Below, piece by piece: positions 11,596-22,264 of a stretch of 64,000 bases of DNA. Each line of letters opens with the position of its first letter. Position 1 is the first letter of the stretch. A program made the translations under genes and the position numbers. Below the pieces are notes generated by a model. That model worked only from the letters and a program-made list of their open reading frames with translations. It had not been told where the DNA came from and did not search any database. This DNA comes from Echria macrotheca. Taxonomy: Eukaryota > Ascomycota > Sordariomycetes > Sordariales > Schizotheciaceae. The stretch is taken from assembly GCA_030411725.1 (NCBI GenBank), contig MU839857.1, positions 112,632-176,631 on the forward strand, written 5' to 3'.

Positions 11596-12432
11596 TCAAA
11601 TAATACCAGGAATCAGCGCGTACTTGACGTCGCGGGTATACCGCTCCCACTGCTCGCCGTATCTCTTGCCCATGTACTCATTCAGAATCGGAATCGACGA
11701 GTGCAAAAAGGTCCACGAGTGCCACGCCAGCATCGCCGCTCCGGCCGCCCACCCGCCGGCCGCCAGCCAATATCCCGTCCGCCACAGCGTATACCCGCCG
11801 TAGTTGATATGGCGCGCCATCCCCCACAGGCCACTCGTACAGATCTTGCCCTTGTTTTTCGGGTCGTCCTTGAACCGCTTCCGCTGCTCCTCCGCGACCG
11901 TCTCGAGCGTCATGCCGACGACGTACATGACCACCCCCACGGCCGTGGGGAGACTTATCCGTGCCCCGCCCAGGCCGGGGATGGGGACTGTAGGTGTGGC
12001 GAGGACGGCCGAGGTCGAGGCCGAGAGGAGGAGCAGGGATCCGAGCGTGTTGACCAGCGTGTTGTAGGTTGAGACGACGAGGGCGGCTTTTGGGGGGAAT
12101 TCCTCGCGGGAGAGGTGGAGGAGCCAGTAGATTTGTTTGAGGGCGCTGCCGGTCGCCATTGAGACGATTATGAGGGTGGAGAGGGGGAGGGGGGAGTGGG
12201 ATAGGAAGTTGGAGGGCGGGTGGGCCGCCGGCGAGAGGGTCGCGATGCCTAGGCGCGAGAGCATGGCGGCGCCCCGGCCGGAGGTTAGGAGGTTGTATTG
12301 CAGGAGGGTGTCGGCGGTGCGTAGGCCGATGAAGGTTGCTGAGCCTAGGGGGGAGGGGCCGTATCTGCCCCGAGAGACTACATCGCGGCCGGCGTGGGAG
12401 GAGGGTGGTTTAGCGTCTGGGTTGGATGCCAT
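11596..12432 (-). CDS. Multi-pass membrane protein, DUF1295/isoprenylcysteine-methyltransferase-like
   Basis: Single exon, 278 residues from the ATG at 12432; the frame is open further upstream to 12585, but that part is Ser/Pro/Arg-rich without character. At least four hydrophobic segments are visible. The C-terminal part carries GLWGMARHINYGGY and later EYMGKRYGEQWERYTRDV, matching the conserved (S/A)RHPNY...Y..Y kind of signature of the DUF1295/steroid 5-alpha-reductase-like and ICMT-like superfamily. The usual HPNY proline is isoleucine here (HINY). Members are ER or organelle membrane enzymes using a lipid substrate and NADPH or SAM; which applies here cannot be decided by eye. Confidence 0.75.
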   Translation of the reverse strand: MASNPDAKPPSSHAGRDVVSRGRYGPSPLGSATFIGLRTADTLLQYNLLTSGRGAAMLSRLGIATLSPAAHPPSNFLSHSPLPLSTLIIVSMATGSALKQIYWLLHLSREEFPPKAALVVSTYNTLVNTLGSLLLLSASTSAVLATPTVPIPGLGGARISLPTAVGVVMYVVGMTLETVAEEQRKRFKDDPKNKGKICTSGLWGMARHINYGGYTLWRTGYWLAAGGWAAGAAMLAWHSWTFLHSSIPILNEYMGKRYGEQWERYTRDVKYALIPGII

Positions 12433-13034
12433 CTTTTTGTGATGTTTGATGCGGGTGTGGTTGCGTATGATGACACGAGAGGGGGATGGAGAGGGGGATG
12501 TGTAGAGAGAGGAGAGACGGTGTTTTATGTCAGACTGCTCGGACGACGTAAGCGGTGCATCCGGTGGTGAGGCGGACAGGAGCACATAAGCAGTCCGGTG
12601 TAACTACTGATTAAATTTTCGCAAGAGAGAGCATTCTACGTTTTGGGAATTGAAAGACTATTGGGACTTGCCATGATGAGGCGGTAAATACGGATAGCCT
12701 TCATTCGTCACGGGAAGGAACTGTCAAGCTGGAAACCAACCGAACGGTTCATGTGAGAAGTTCGGGTGAATAACTAGCGGCCAACAACCCCCAGCCAGAC
12801 AAGCCAGACGAACCAGATGCAAGCAACTGTAGTGGCCCGAGCTTCGCTGGGCGGGCTCCACATCTACCGAACCACCCCTGTCGCTTGGTCATCTGCCAAT
12901 CGCCTCATCGCTAGGGAGCTTCCGAAACAGGTGACTGACGCAGCGCGGGGGGAACCTAGCGGGAGCTGTCGTTGTTGCCTCTGACAACACTCCCGCATTC
13001 TCTCTTTCCCAACATATTCATCACCATCGCCGCC
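12433..13034. other. Intergenic region, divergent promoters
   Basis: 602 bp between divergently transcribed genes. No convincing coding frame, repeat or RNA gene seen. Confidence 0.5.
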
Positions 13035-14358
13035 ATGAAGTTTTCTCAAGCATCCCTTCTTGCGCTGCTGCTCCCGGCGAGCGCGCGCTTCGTCGAGAAC
13101 AATGAGCCGGATCGCATCAATCTTCTTCCTGATGGCGTGCCGGAGGTCCCGAAGGACACACAGCAGTACCACATCGAGCTGGCACCGGGCGAGAGGCGAT
13201 GGGTGACAGAGGATGAGAAGTGGGCGTTGCGCCGGGTATGCTGAACGTAATATCCACAGTCGGTGGCCTCAACTAACAACAGCTGCAGGAAGGCAAGCGC
13301 TTCTTTGACATCACCGATAACGCCGATCTCGGTGCCCTGCGCGCCCGGAGCACCTCCTCCAAGGCCGTCTTCCCCAAGAAGCCGACGCTGCAAAAGGAGA
13401 TCAACCCGCTTCTTTCGAACCTGAGCAAGACGGAGATGGAGGAGCACCTGGCCGTGTTCACGTCGTTCCACACGCGCTACTACAAGTCGGACTACGGCCG
13501 CCAGTCGAGCGAGTGGCTGCTGGGGCAGGTCCGGAATATCATCGAGGCCGCCGGCGCGCAGGCTACCGTCAAGGCGGAGCACTTTGCGCATCCGTGGGGG
13601 CAAAATAGCATCATTGCGACGATTCCCGGCAAGACCAACTCGACGATTGTCATCGGCGCGCACCAGGATTCGATCAATCTGTGGCTGCCGAGCGTGCTGG
13701 CGGCGCCGGGCGCTGATGACGATGGAAGCGGGACGGTTACGATCCTGGAGTCATTCCGGGTGATCCTGCAGTCGGAGGATGTTGTCAAGGGCAACCACGA
13801 GAACACGATCGAGTTCCACTGGTACAGCGCCGAGGAGGGCGGGCTGCTCGGTAGCCAGGCCATCTTTTCGAGTTACGAGAAAGCAGGCCGGGATATCAAG
13901 GCTATGCTGCAGCAGGATATGACTGGCTATGTCACACGGACACTGCAGGCTGGCCATGTCGAGAGTGTTGGTGTGATTGTGGACTATGTCGACCCAAACC
14001 TGACCGAGTTCATCAAGAAGGTCATTGTCGAGGTATGTTGTCATTATTCTGGTGGGTGTTCACTACTAACCGATGACAGTACTGCACCATCCCCTTCGTC
14101 GAGACCAAGTGCGGCTATGCTTGCTCCGATCATGCTTCAGCCTCCAAGGCCGGGTATCCATCGGCCTTTGTCATCGAGTCGGCCTTTGAGTATTCGGACA
14201 ACCACATCCACAGCACTGACGATCTGATCAAGTATCTGTCGTTTGACCACATGCTGCAGCACGCGCGCATGACGCTGGCTTTCGGATATGAGCTAGCGTT
14301 TACCGACTTTAAGGCGCTGGAGAAGGGCCACAAGGACGAAGAGATGAGGGATCTGTAA
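13035..14358 (+). CDS. Secreted leucine aminopeptidase, peptidase family M28 (LAP1-like)
   Basis: Exons 13035-13235, 13289-14032 and 14080-14358, all joined in phase 0, give 407 residues. A signal peptide (MKFSQASLLALLLPASA) is followed by a propeptide and the M28 catalytic domain. All two-zinc ligands of the family can be found in order: H in GAHQDS, D in GADDDGSGT, the E-E pair in YSAEEGG, D in QQDMTG, and H in the SDNHIHSTDD segment of the last exon. A CGYACSDHAS stretch gives the usual disulfide. The last exon is invisible without splicing, because the unspliced frame runs past the intron into unrelated sequence. Likely extracellular removal of N-terminal residues from peptides for nutrition. 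Confidence 0.93.
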
Positions 14359-15239
14359 ATGTGTATAACATTGCCGATGGATTGGCGTACGGAGAGTAGG
14401 GCTTACAGCGACGGATATTGGGTATGGTGGCACATGTAACAGTGCAGTGGTTTGCTTTTGTAGGTGTATAGCGGTCGCAATACATATGAATCGTTGACAG
14501 GTATCCCTGGTGCATCTCTTTCCATGGGTGAAGTATGAAGCGGAAGGCGACTTGGTGATGGAACCTGGTACGTAACGATTCGAGTTCTACATCGCAGACA
14601 AAGTGGAACTTGTCGGTTCCTCCGAAGCACTCGGTTTTGACAGGAATGCTAATGCACCACACATGTGAGCGTAGTGGCCAAGGCTAGGAATCTTGAAGTC
14701 CTGGCCTGCAGACAAGCTCTCAGCAGCAGCACCTGACGTCATGAGCACAGCCAACGGCACGGCCTGGAGCTGCACGCGCAGGAAACATTTATCGACAACT
14801 AGCATTCTTCCATCGACTACCATTCCCCGCTTTCCATTCAGCTGCCCTCTTTTATTTGTTCCCAGCGGTATATCCGTTTCCGGCCACTTTCCACAGACAT
14901 TCGAGACCCCGGTCCGACTTCCACAGCAGCCGCGAGGACCCACACTTCCCCAGATCTTGGCAAAAGCTTGGCATCAACCTGGTCCTACACCACGCCCTGT
15001 CGTCACCACCACCCTCCCTTATCTTATTTTCCGCTCGTCGGTTTGGTGAGTTCGTCATGGGACGCTTTTTCATACCTTTATACTTAAGCTGAGCTGGTTG
15101 CTGATTGGAATCGTAGACATGAATATTTCTTGATAATCTTTGGTCAACTTTGGATTGATACGCAATTCCATTGATCATATTTTTTGGATATTTATTTGGT
15201 GTATCTTTCGCTGTGAGGTTTGAAGTATCCTTGGTGAAG
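14359..15239. other. Intergenic region
   Basis: 881 bp between tandem genes. Short frames on both strands have no domain or splice-compatible extension. The part just upstream of 15240 is AT-rich and probably promoter or leader. Confidence 0.5.
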
Positions 15240-17552
15240 ATGAAAGATAAAACACCACCGCGATATCTCTCTGACCAAGTCGTCGAGCTGTGCACATCGA
15301 CGAGCAGTGTCTCGGCCCTGCTCGCTGAGGACCCTAACTTGACGCCGGGTGATGCTTGGGACAGACTTTTTGGCCATTGGAAGGCTCCCAAATCGCCCAA
15401 GTCGCACGGTGTTGATGGCGAGGCGAGCTCAGGGGCGGTCGAAGCGGAGGAGTTGGACAAGGCTGCGAGGTGTGGGAAGTGGGGACCCACCAGGCCCAGC
15501 GAGCTGTTCCTCAAGGTACCTATGCCACACTGTCCAGTACTGCTTTGGTCATGTTCTTACGCTGCTAGATATACCACGATGCGCTGTGTACCCTCGACGA
15601 AGACCCCCTCCGTGCCATGGTCAGCCCTTCCCTGATGGGGAGCTGCGGCGTCGTCCCGTTGACCGTCATCTCGGTGTAAGTCATACATGTCCACCCGCAA
15701 CAGAGGAGGCAGGAATACTGAAAAACAGCCAGAATCCCCGACATCGTCCGGCACATGTCCAACGTCATCGTCCGCGCCGAGCGCGAAGTGTATCTGGCGA
15801 CAAACTACTGGCAGGACAGCGTCGCCTCCAAGTTCCTCACCAACGCCATCCGCGAGCTCGACCGACGCGCCGGGCAGCGCGGCACCAAGGTCGTCATGAA
15901 GATCATTTACGACCGCGGCAGCCCGAAGCAGCTCTTCGATCCGCACTACTATGTCAGCGAGAAGGAATACACGGGCAAGAATGTCCGGCTTCCCTCGGCG
16001 CACGAGATTCCGAATATCGATCTGCAGGTGATCAATTTCCACACGCCGGTGATGGGGACCTTTCATGCGAAATACATGGTGGTCGACCGCAAGATCGGTA
16101 TCCTACAGAGCAATAACATCCAGGACAATGACAACCTCGAGATGATGGTCCATCTCGAGGGGCCAATTGTCGATTCGTTGTATGATGTTGCGCTAATTTC
16201 GTGGCATAAGCGGTTCGAGCCGCCGCTGCCGAGTCGTAATGAACCTGCTGCTCAAGGAGGGTTGGGGAATGGGGAGGAGGCACAGAACGGAAGTGTCAAG
16301 CAGCCCGGCGTTGTTAGTTCCGAGGCACAGGTCGGACCTGAGGATGGCGGCGGTCTCACCGGGCCGTCGACGACGAACAGTACCATTCCTCCACATCCCA
16401 AATCTTCCTCTCAAACCGAAAACGTCGGCAGTGAGCAGCAACTGCGCAGCGACGCACCAAACGGCGCAACTGATATCCAAGCCGAGAATTTCCTCAACAA
16501 GGGCACGCAGCCCCTCCCCGACTCGCTCGTCCAACACCCATCACCCCTCCTCCCCGAACACACGACCGAAGACGAACACTACGACCCCGACATCGCGTCC
16601 GAGGTCGCCCGCATCCAAAGCAGCGTCTCCCCGAAGCCCAACGAGACCCGCACGCAGGCCGTCACGCGTCTGCTCAACCACACGACCAACACCGGCTTCA
16701 CAGGCAACAACACCATGGCGCCCGACTGTCCACCGGGCGAGGAGATGACGCCGTACATCGTCCACGAGACGCACGAGCCCGTCCCGATGGCGCTGGTGAA
16801 TCGGGCGCCGTACGGCACGCCCACCCATAAATCCGTGTGGAACCCGCAGAACGCCGCGTGGCTGTCTGCGCTGCGGAATGCGACGCGGAGTGTGTTCATC
16901 CAGACGCCCACGCTGAACGCGGAGCCGCTGTTGCCGGCGATTAGGGAGGCGTGTGAGAGGGGGGTGGATGTTTATTGCTATGTTTGTCTGGGGTATAATG
17001 ACAGTGTATGTCTCCTTCTCCTTCTTCTTCTTCTTCCCATGGGACAATTTACTAACCCTGTTTTTTTTTCCCCAGGGCGAACTCCTCCCCCGTCAAGGCG
17101 GCCACAACGAGATGGTAGCCCACAAGCTCCACCAGTCCCTGTCGGACACGGGCCGGAAACATCTGCACTACTTCTGGTACGTGGCCAAGGACCAGACCGT
17201 TCCGCTGGTGCAGTCGACGCACAAGCGCAGCTGCCACATCAAGCTCATGATCGTCGACGAGCACATCGGCATCCAGGGGAACGGCAACCAGGACACGCAG
17301 AGCTGGTTCCACAGCCAGGAGATCAATGTCATGATTGATAGCGAGAAGATCTGTCGGGCGTGGATGGACGGGCTGCGCCGGAATCAGAATACGCATGTGT
17401 ACGGCGCGCTGGATCGGGAGGATGGCGTGTGGCGGGACGGGGAGGGGAAGGAGGCCGAGGGGGTTATCGGTGTTGATCCGGGAAGGCTTGGGGGGTGGGC
17501 GAAGGGGGTTGTTGGGGCCGTGAAGAGGGTTCAGGGGACGGGTGGGTTTTAG
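15240..17552 (+). CDS. Phospholipase D-like protein with two HKD motifs (cardiolipin-synthase-like)
   Basis: Exons 15240-15515, 15569-15675, 15733-17005 and 17076-17552 give 710 residues. Two PLD half-domains are visible: the first with FHAKYMVVDRK followed by GILQSNNIQD, the second with CHIKLMIVDEH followed by GIQGNGNQD, both fitting HxKx4D. Between them lies a ~150-residue linker rich in Ser, Pro and Gln with no structure, and a region with TPYIVHETHEPVPMALVNR introducing the second half. Bacterial cardiolipin synthases and a fungal PLDc_2 group share this layout, so the likely reaction is phosphatidyl transfer or phosphodiester hydrolysis. There is no signal peptide or obvious membrane segment. 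The exon 2-3 join (GTAAGT to CAG at 15732) was chosen by phase. Confidence 0.88.
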
Positions 17553-17838
17553 GTGTCCTGTTGATTTTTGGGTGTTGTTTTGGATGGTCAGATATATAGG
17601 ATATATAAATGGTGAATTATAAACCGTGTCAGCCATCTTCATGCTCTGTTTTGCGTGGATGGGAAGGGATGTACAAGTGATGAACGACGGAGCCTGCTGG
17701 CGTCAACCCTCCTTCTCCATACTCAGTGTATAAAGGATATGTATGTGGTGATTGAGGAACCCGTTACCGTCAGCCATCCCTCTCCATGTTTTGTTTTGTG
17801 TGTACTCCGATATACAAAGGATGTCCTAGTCTGACCAT

Positions 17839-19011
17839 CTAACACCAGCCATACTTCTCATTAGCAACCCACTCGACATCCTCAACCCTGCCCTCGCCGT
17901 ACCACATCAAACTCGCAATGCTCTCGGTATCCCGCTCGACAAAGCTGTGTTCGATCCCGCACCGGCCAATAACCCTCCTCAGCAACGGCGACGGATTCCA
18001 CATCTGCACCTCCTGCGACCGCCACTCGACCGCCTCGGCCTGCGCAACCTTTATGATCGCTCTAAACGCGCCGACCAGCTCTTCTTCGTCCATCCCCTCC
18101 TCATCCTCCACCACAAACCGCAGAATATGCAGCGTATTCCCCTCGACGCTCTGCAGCCCGCCATAATACCCCCTCGTCCAAACCGCCCACACCCTTTTGT
18201 CTCCGGTCCCTCCCACCACGGCGCCCCTAGTCACCGGCGTGCGCCCAAAGATCTCCCTCGTCATATAATCCTCCCTCATGAGATGCCACAACATCTGCTC
18301 CAACCCCGGCATCAGCGCGACACATTTCTTCCCAGTCTCCCTCGCGCGTTTTATAACCTGCCCCCTGACCAAACCCTCGTCGACGGCACACAGCTCCGCG
18401 AGCTCGTGATATCCCACCAACCTCCTCACTTTGTCGTTCCCGCCCTCTCCATCCATTTTCTCCAGAGGTGGAAACGCCACATGTCCAGACGGAAAAGCCA
18501 TCCACCCCCTCTTGGCATAAAACTCCCGTCCGATATCGCTATACAGCACCGAACATGTTGCGTCCCCCGAAGAAAGAATCTGGCCCAGCTCGCGGAGCAT
18601 ACGGTCTGCGTACCCCCTCCCTCGGAATTGTGGGTCTGTAAAGACCGAGCCGATTCCGTAGGCTATGCCTTTGGTGAGGTCTCCGGAGGGGAGGGCGGTG
18701 ATGCAGGGTTTGCGGAGGGTTTCGCATGAGGAGAGGATTGGTCTGTTTTCGGAGGACGACTGGGATGGAGATGGAGAGGTGGTCGTCGTGGTGGTGAGGA
18801 TCCAGTGGGATATTCCCCCGTCTTTGGCCAGGGGGACGGTAGTTAAGTAAGACTCGCGGGCGAGGTATGCTTCTTTTGTCAGGGCCGGGCCCCATTTCGG
18901 GTGGGTTAGGGACCAGGTGTGTTGTTGTTCCGAGGGGGTTGGGTGGGTGAGGATTAGGGAGGGGGAGGTGCTTTCGGGTAGAGACGCCGAAGGAGGTGTG
19001 ATGGAGCCCAT
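17839..19011 (-). CDS. LYC1: LYC1-type GNAT N-acetyltransferase (lysine N6-acetyltransferase-like)
   Basis: Single exon, 390 residues. The N-terminal half holds the GNAT fold: a segment ending GIGSVFTDPQFRGRGYADRML is the acetyl-CoA-binding motif A (Q/RxxGxG/A as FRGRGY), preceded by a variable Thr/Ser-rich insert, and followed by SVLYSDIGREFYAKRGW, motif B of the family. The C-terminal ~200 residues match the extra domain of yeast LYC1-like proteins in layout. LYC1 in Yarrowia acetylates free lysine at N6 at the start of lysine breakdown; that this fungal paralogue does the same is inference. It converges on the PLD gene, with about 290 bp between the stops. Confidence 0.8.
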   Translation of the reverse strand: MGSITPPSASLPESTSPSLILTHPTPSEQQHTWSLTHPKWGPALTKEAYLARESYLTTVPLAKDGGISHWILTTTTTTSPSPSQSSSENRPILSSCETLRKPCITALPSGDLTKGIAYGIGSVFTDPQFRGRGYADRMLRELGQILSSGDATCSVLYSDIGREFYAKRGWMAFPSGHVAFPPLEKMDGEGGNDKVRRLVGYHELAELCAVDEGLVRGQVIKRARETGKKCVALMPGLEQMLWHLMREDYMTREIFGRTPVTRGAVVGGTGDKRVWAVWTRGYYGGLQSVEGNTLHILRFVVEDEEGMDEEELVGAFRAIIKVAQAEAVEWRSQEVQMWNPSPLLRRVIGRCGIEHSFVERDTESIASLMWYGEGRVEDVEWVANEKYGWC

Positions 19012-20064
19012 TTTGTTTTTGCGTGTTGTAGCCTGGCCAGTTGGTGTTGTCTTCTCGACTGGTGTTTTGAACCGGAGACCAAAGTCGGAGTCGGAGTTTG
19101 GGCTCAGTGAGCTTAAACTGTTGTGATGTGGTTAGGTCTGTCCAATGTATATAAAACCACCGACAAAGCCATGCCCAGAATTACTGACAGACACCCTCAA
19201 AAATCCGAATGGAATAGAAAAAGACCGAACAGACAATAAGACGGGCACCGATGCAAACTTAAACTCGCAAAAGGGCGCGCGGCAGAAAGGTGAGCATCAT
19301 GTCAAGCGCCCCACTCAGTCGCCGCGCTTCATGCCTTGCTTTACCTTTTTGTACCTGGCACTACTTACCTGTCTAGGTATCTGCACTTCGCCCTACGGAA
19401 TACGGAGCCACTCACCCATCCTCACTCCTCTCTCCCAGTAGCGAGCTCCCTAAAAAATGGCAAGAAAAAGCTGGGATCCTTCGACAAAGAAAGTATCCCC
19501 CTGAATCACACCTCCCTCGTAGATGATTGGCCAGTTTTCACCCGAGATCCCGATTCCCACACACACACACATGGTGCCTTGGTCATATGGCCACTCCCCA
19601 TTCCCAATCGCCCGGTCAGAATGTACGAGTACACAAGAGAAGAAGTCATTCTTCCACCGATAAAAGTAAAAATAAAAGGTATATTTTTACGTCACAGAAA
19701 CCGCCAAGTCGATCGTCAGACCTTGCAATCCTTGCTTCCATGTGAGCGTCTACCTGTGCAGCTCGGTCCCCAGTGCAAACAAAACGTAAGTGACGACCAC
19801 AAGGACGCCAAGAATAAAGCCTATCCGCCGCTCTCCGAACCTGCGGTGGAGACCCGTCGCGGAACGGAGCACTTACACACACTCTAAGCCGAGGATATCC
19901 GGCCCCGGACCCAGTGGACAACCAACCGGCCCCGACACCGCCCCGTGAACGTCATGACGCCGACCTGTGCGGGGAACCTGGATGCTGACCGCTCTCGGGT
20001 AGTCACTGGGAGAGAGCAGAGCTGGAGATAAACCACTCGAGACACCGCCAAGCTTACATACTAA
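19012..20064. other. Intergenic region
   Basis: 1.05 kb with no supported gene. A short (CA)n run lies at about 19558-19571 and several A-rich tracts occur around 19650-19690. The side nearest 19011 is the LYC1-like promoter; the side nearest 20065 is the CCT1 3' region. Confidence 0.5.
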
Positions 20065-21873
20065 CTAATGATCATGTCCGTCATCCTCCCCCCTCTGCTC
20101 CGGATCCAGCTTGATCAGGGTATCAATCCGCATGATGCTGATACATGCCTCCACCGCGCTCTTCAGCTGCCGGATCTTGCTGATGCTCGGCTCCACCACG
20201 CCCGCCTTGATCTCATCCACCACCTTGCCCTTCATCAGGTCCAGCCCGTAGTTCTTGTACGCCTTCTTCCGTGCTACCGCCTTCTCATCCTCGTTCGCCT
20301 CGCCCTCCTGGATGCGTTGCGACAGAGCATGTCTTGACCGTAGTTGCGCCACCAGATCCGAAGCATCCTTGGCCGCATTGATCGCCAGCGTCTTGGGAAT
20401 CACAAGCAGCGACTGCGCAAACTCGCCAATCGCCAGCTGCTCCCTCGACCCGACTGTCCCGGCAAACTCCTCCAGGTAGATGTGTAGCGCTGTCTCCACT
20501 GCGCCTCCACCCGGCACAATGCTGCCGCTCTCCAACGTCCTCTTGACGGCACACAGACTGTCGTGCACAGACCGCTCCATCTCGTCGAGCTGGAAGTCGT
20601 TGGGACCCCGGAGGATAATCGAGGCTGACGAGTGCACCTTGGTGCCCTTGATCAGAATACATTCATCGTCCGAGATGCGCTCCTGAACAACCTCTTCGGC
20701 ATGGCCGAGATACGACGTCTCGAACTTTTCGTCGCCGTTGAGATCAGACAACGTGCTCAACAGTGTAGCCCCGGTAGCCTTTGCAATCCGACGGAGATCC
20801 TCCTTCTTACACCGACGCACCGCCATGGCGCCCTTCTCGACAAAAAGCTTCAGAACCATGTCGTCGATGCCCTTGGTCGTCAGGATAACGTTGGCGCCGG
20901 CCTTGAGGATCATCTCGACGCGCTCGATAACCATGCCGGATTCTCTTGCCCGAATCTGCTCGAGCTGCTGCGGGTCGTTGACTGTAATCTGTACTCCCAG
21001 CTTCATCCTCTCCTTCTGGAGGTTCATGTCCAAAACTGCAATCTTGGCATCCGTCACCCGTGTCGTCATGGCCTGCGAGGCGACTGTGCAGTTCAACGCG
21101 TAGCCCTTGACGAGCATCGACTCGAGCGCCCCCTTTCCGTGTGCCTTGAGGATGTTGACCGCCTTGACCGGATACTTGGTTTCGTTCTTGTTGTTGGTCA
21201 TCTTGACCGCCTGCATCGCATCCACCACCATGTTGGCGAAAAAGTCCGAGTCGGACCCGATGATCTTGCTCGACATGGACGTCTTGGCGATGTTGAGAAG
21301 CGACTCGCGACCCAGGTTCTCGACCTTGATGCTAACGTGCTCGTTCATGTACTTGACCGCCTCTCGGAGCGCAAGTCGGTAGCCCGTGATGATGGTCGTC
21401 GGGTGTATCCGGTTCTTCATCAGCTCGTTTCCTCGGCGCAGGAGCTCGGCCGCGATCAGCACCACCGACGTCGTGCCATCGCCCACCTCCTTGTCTTGCT
21501 GGTGCGCAAGATCGACAAGAATCTTGCCGGCGGGATGCTCGACGTCTAGTAAGCTGAGAATAGTTGCGCCATCGTTGGTAACCGTGACATCCTAGCTTGT
21601 TAGGCGGGGTCGGGGTGTGGACGGCAGAGACGGAAACCTACGCCAATATCGTCCACCATCATCTTATCCAAGCCGCTGGGGCCGAAAGAGCTCTTGACAA
21701 CATTTGCGATCGCTTGCGTGGCCAGAACTGCGACCTGGCTGTCAGTCTTCTTTCCCCTAGCTCCCAAGCTCCGTGGGGCACGCACCGTTCTGGTCCCGAA
21801 TATCTGAGCCCGATATCTTTTGCCCTCCAAGAAACAAAGTGCCGTTCCTCGGCTGCTCAAACATAGATGCCAT
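20065..21873 (-). CDS. TCP1: Chaperonin CCT/TRiC subunit alpha (TCP-1)
   Basis: Three exons on the minus strand, 21873-21786, 21727-21642 and 21591-20065, giving 566 residues, the normal length for CCT subunits. The start MASMFEQPRNG leads into SGSDIRDQN, then VLATQAIANVVKSSFGP and LDKMMVDDIG (exon 2), then DVTVTNDGATIL and GDGTTSVV (exon 3), which are the nucleotide-binding group II chaperonin signatures. LRGPNDFQLDEMERS and GSIVPGGGAVETAL match the alpha subunit best, and the tail ends in acidic/His residues (EDDGHDH). It folds actin, tubulin and other cytosolic proteins as one of eight ring subunits. Both small introns (58 and 50 bp) lie in the first 300 bp of the gene. Confidence 0.95.
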
Positions 21874-22264
21874 ACTGAAGGTTGCGGAATACAAGTCGGC
21901 GGGAGGTCGGGTTGGAGGTTTATGGCGTTGACGTTTGCCTTGGTCCTGCAATTTCGAGCTTCACCGCGCAGGCAGCTCAGGAACTTTTTATCGGAGGGGC
22001 AGATAATCCCATCCGCGGAATCTCATTGGTGCGCGTGGACCCACATCCCCGAAAGGCGGGCCAGGTCCCACGATGCCCCTCGTTCTGGGGCCTGCGGCGG
22101 GAGCGCAAGTGCGGGGCACCAAAACAGCAGCCGTGTCCCCCTCCGATACAATTTTGACTCGAAAGTTGAGTCAGTCGGGCAGAAACCGTCAATTCCTCGA
22201 ACACGGCCTCTTTTTTTGTTACCCGCATCCCCAGCTGACACCGCCGACCTACGAGCACGCAAAC
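21874..22264. promoter_or_regulatory. Shared divergent promoter of CCT1 and prolyl-tRNA synthetase
   Basis: 391 bp separates two ATGs facing away from each other. It must hold both promoters and leaders. No clear TATA box or heat-shock array stood out by eye. Confidence 0.6.

Noticed and set aside
20632..21549. 305-codon plus-strand open frame
   Set aside because: Antisense of the conserved CCT1 coding sequence; His/Leu/Arg-rich shadow composition.
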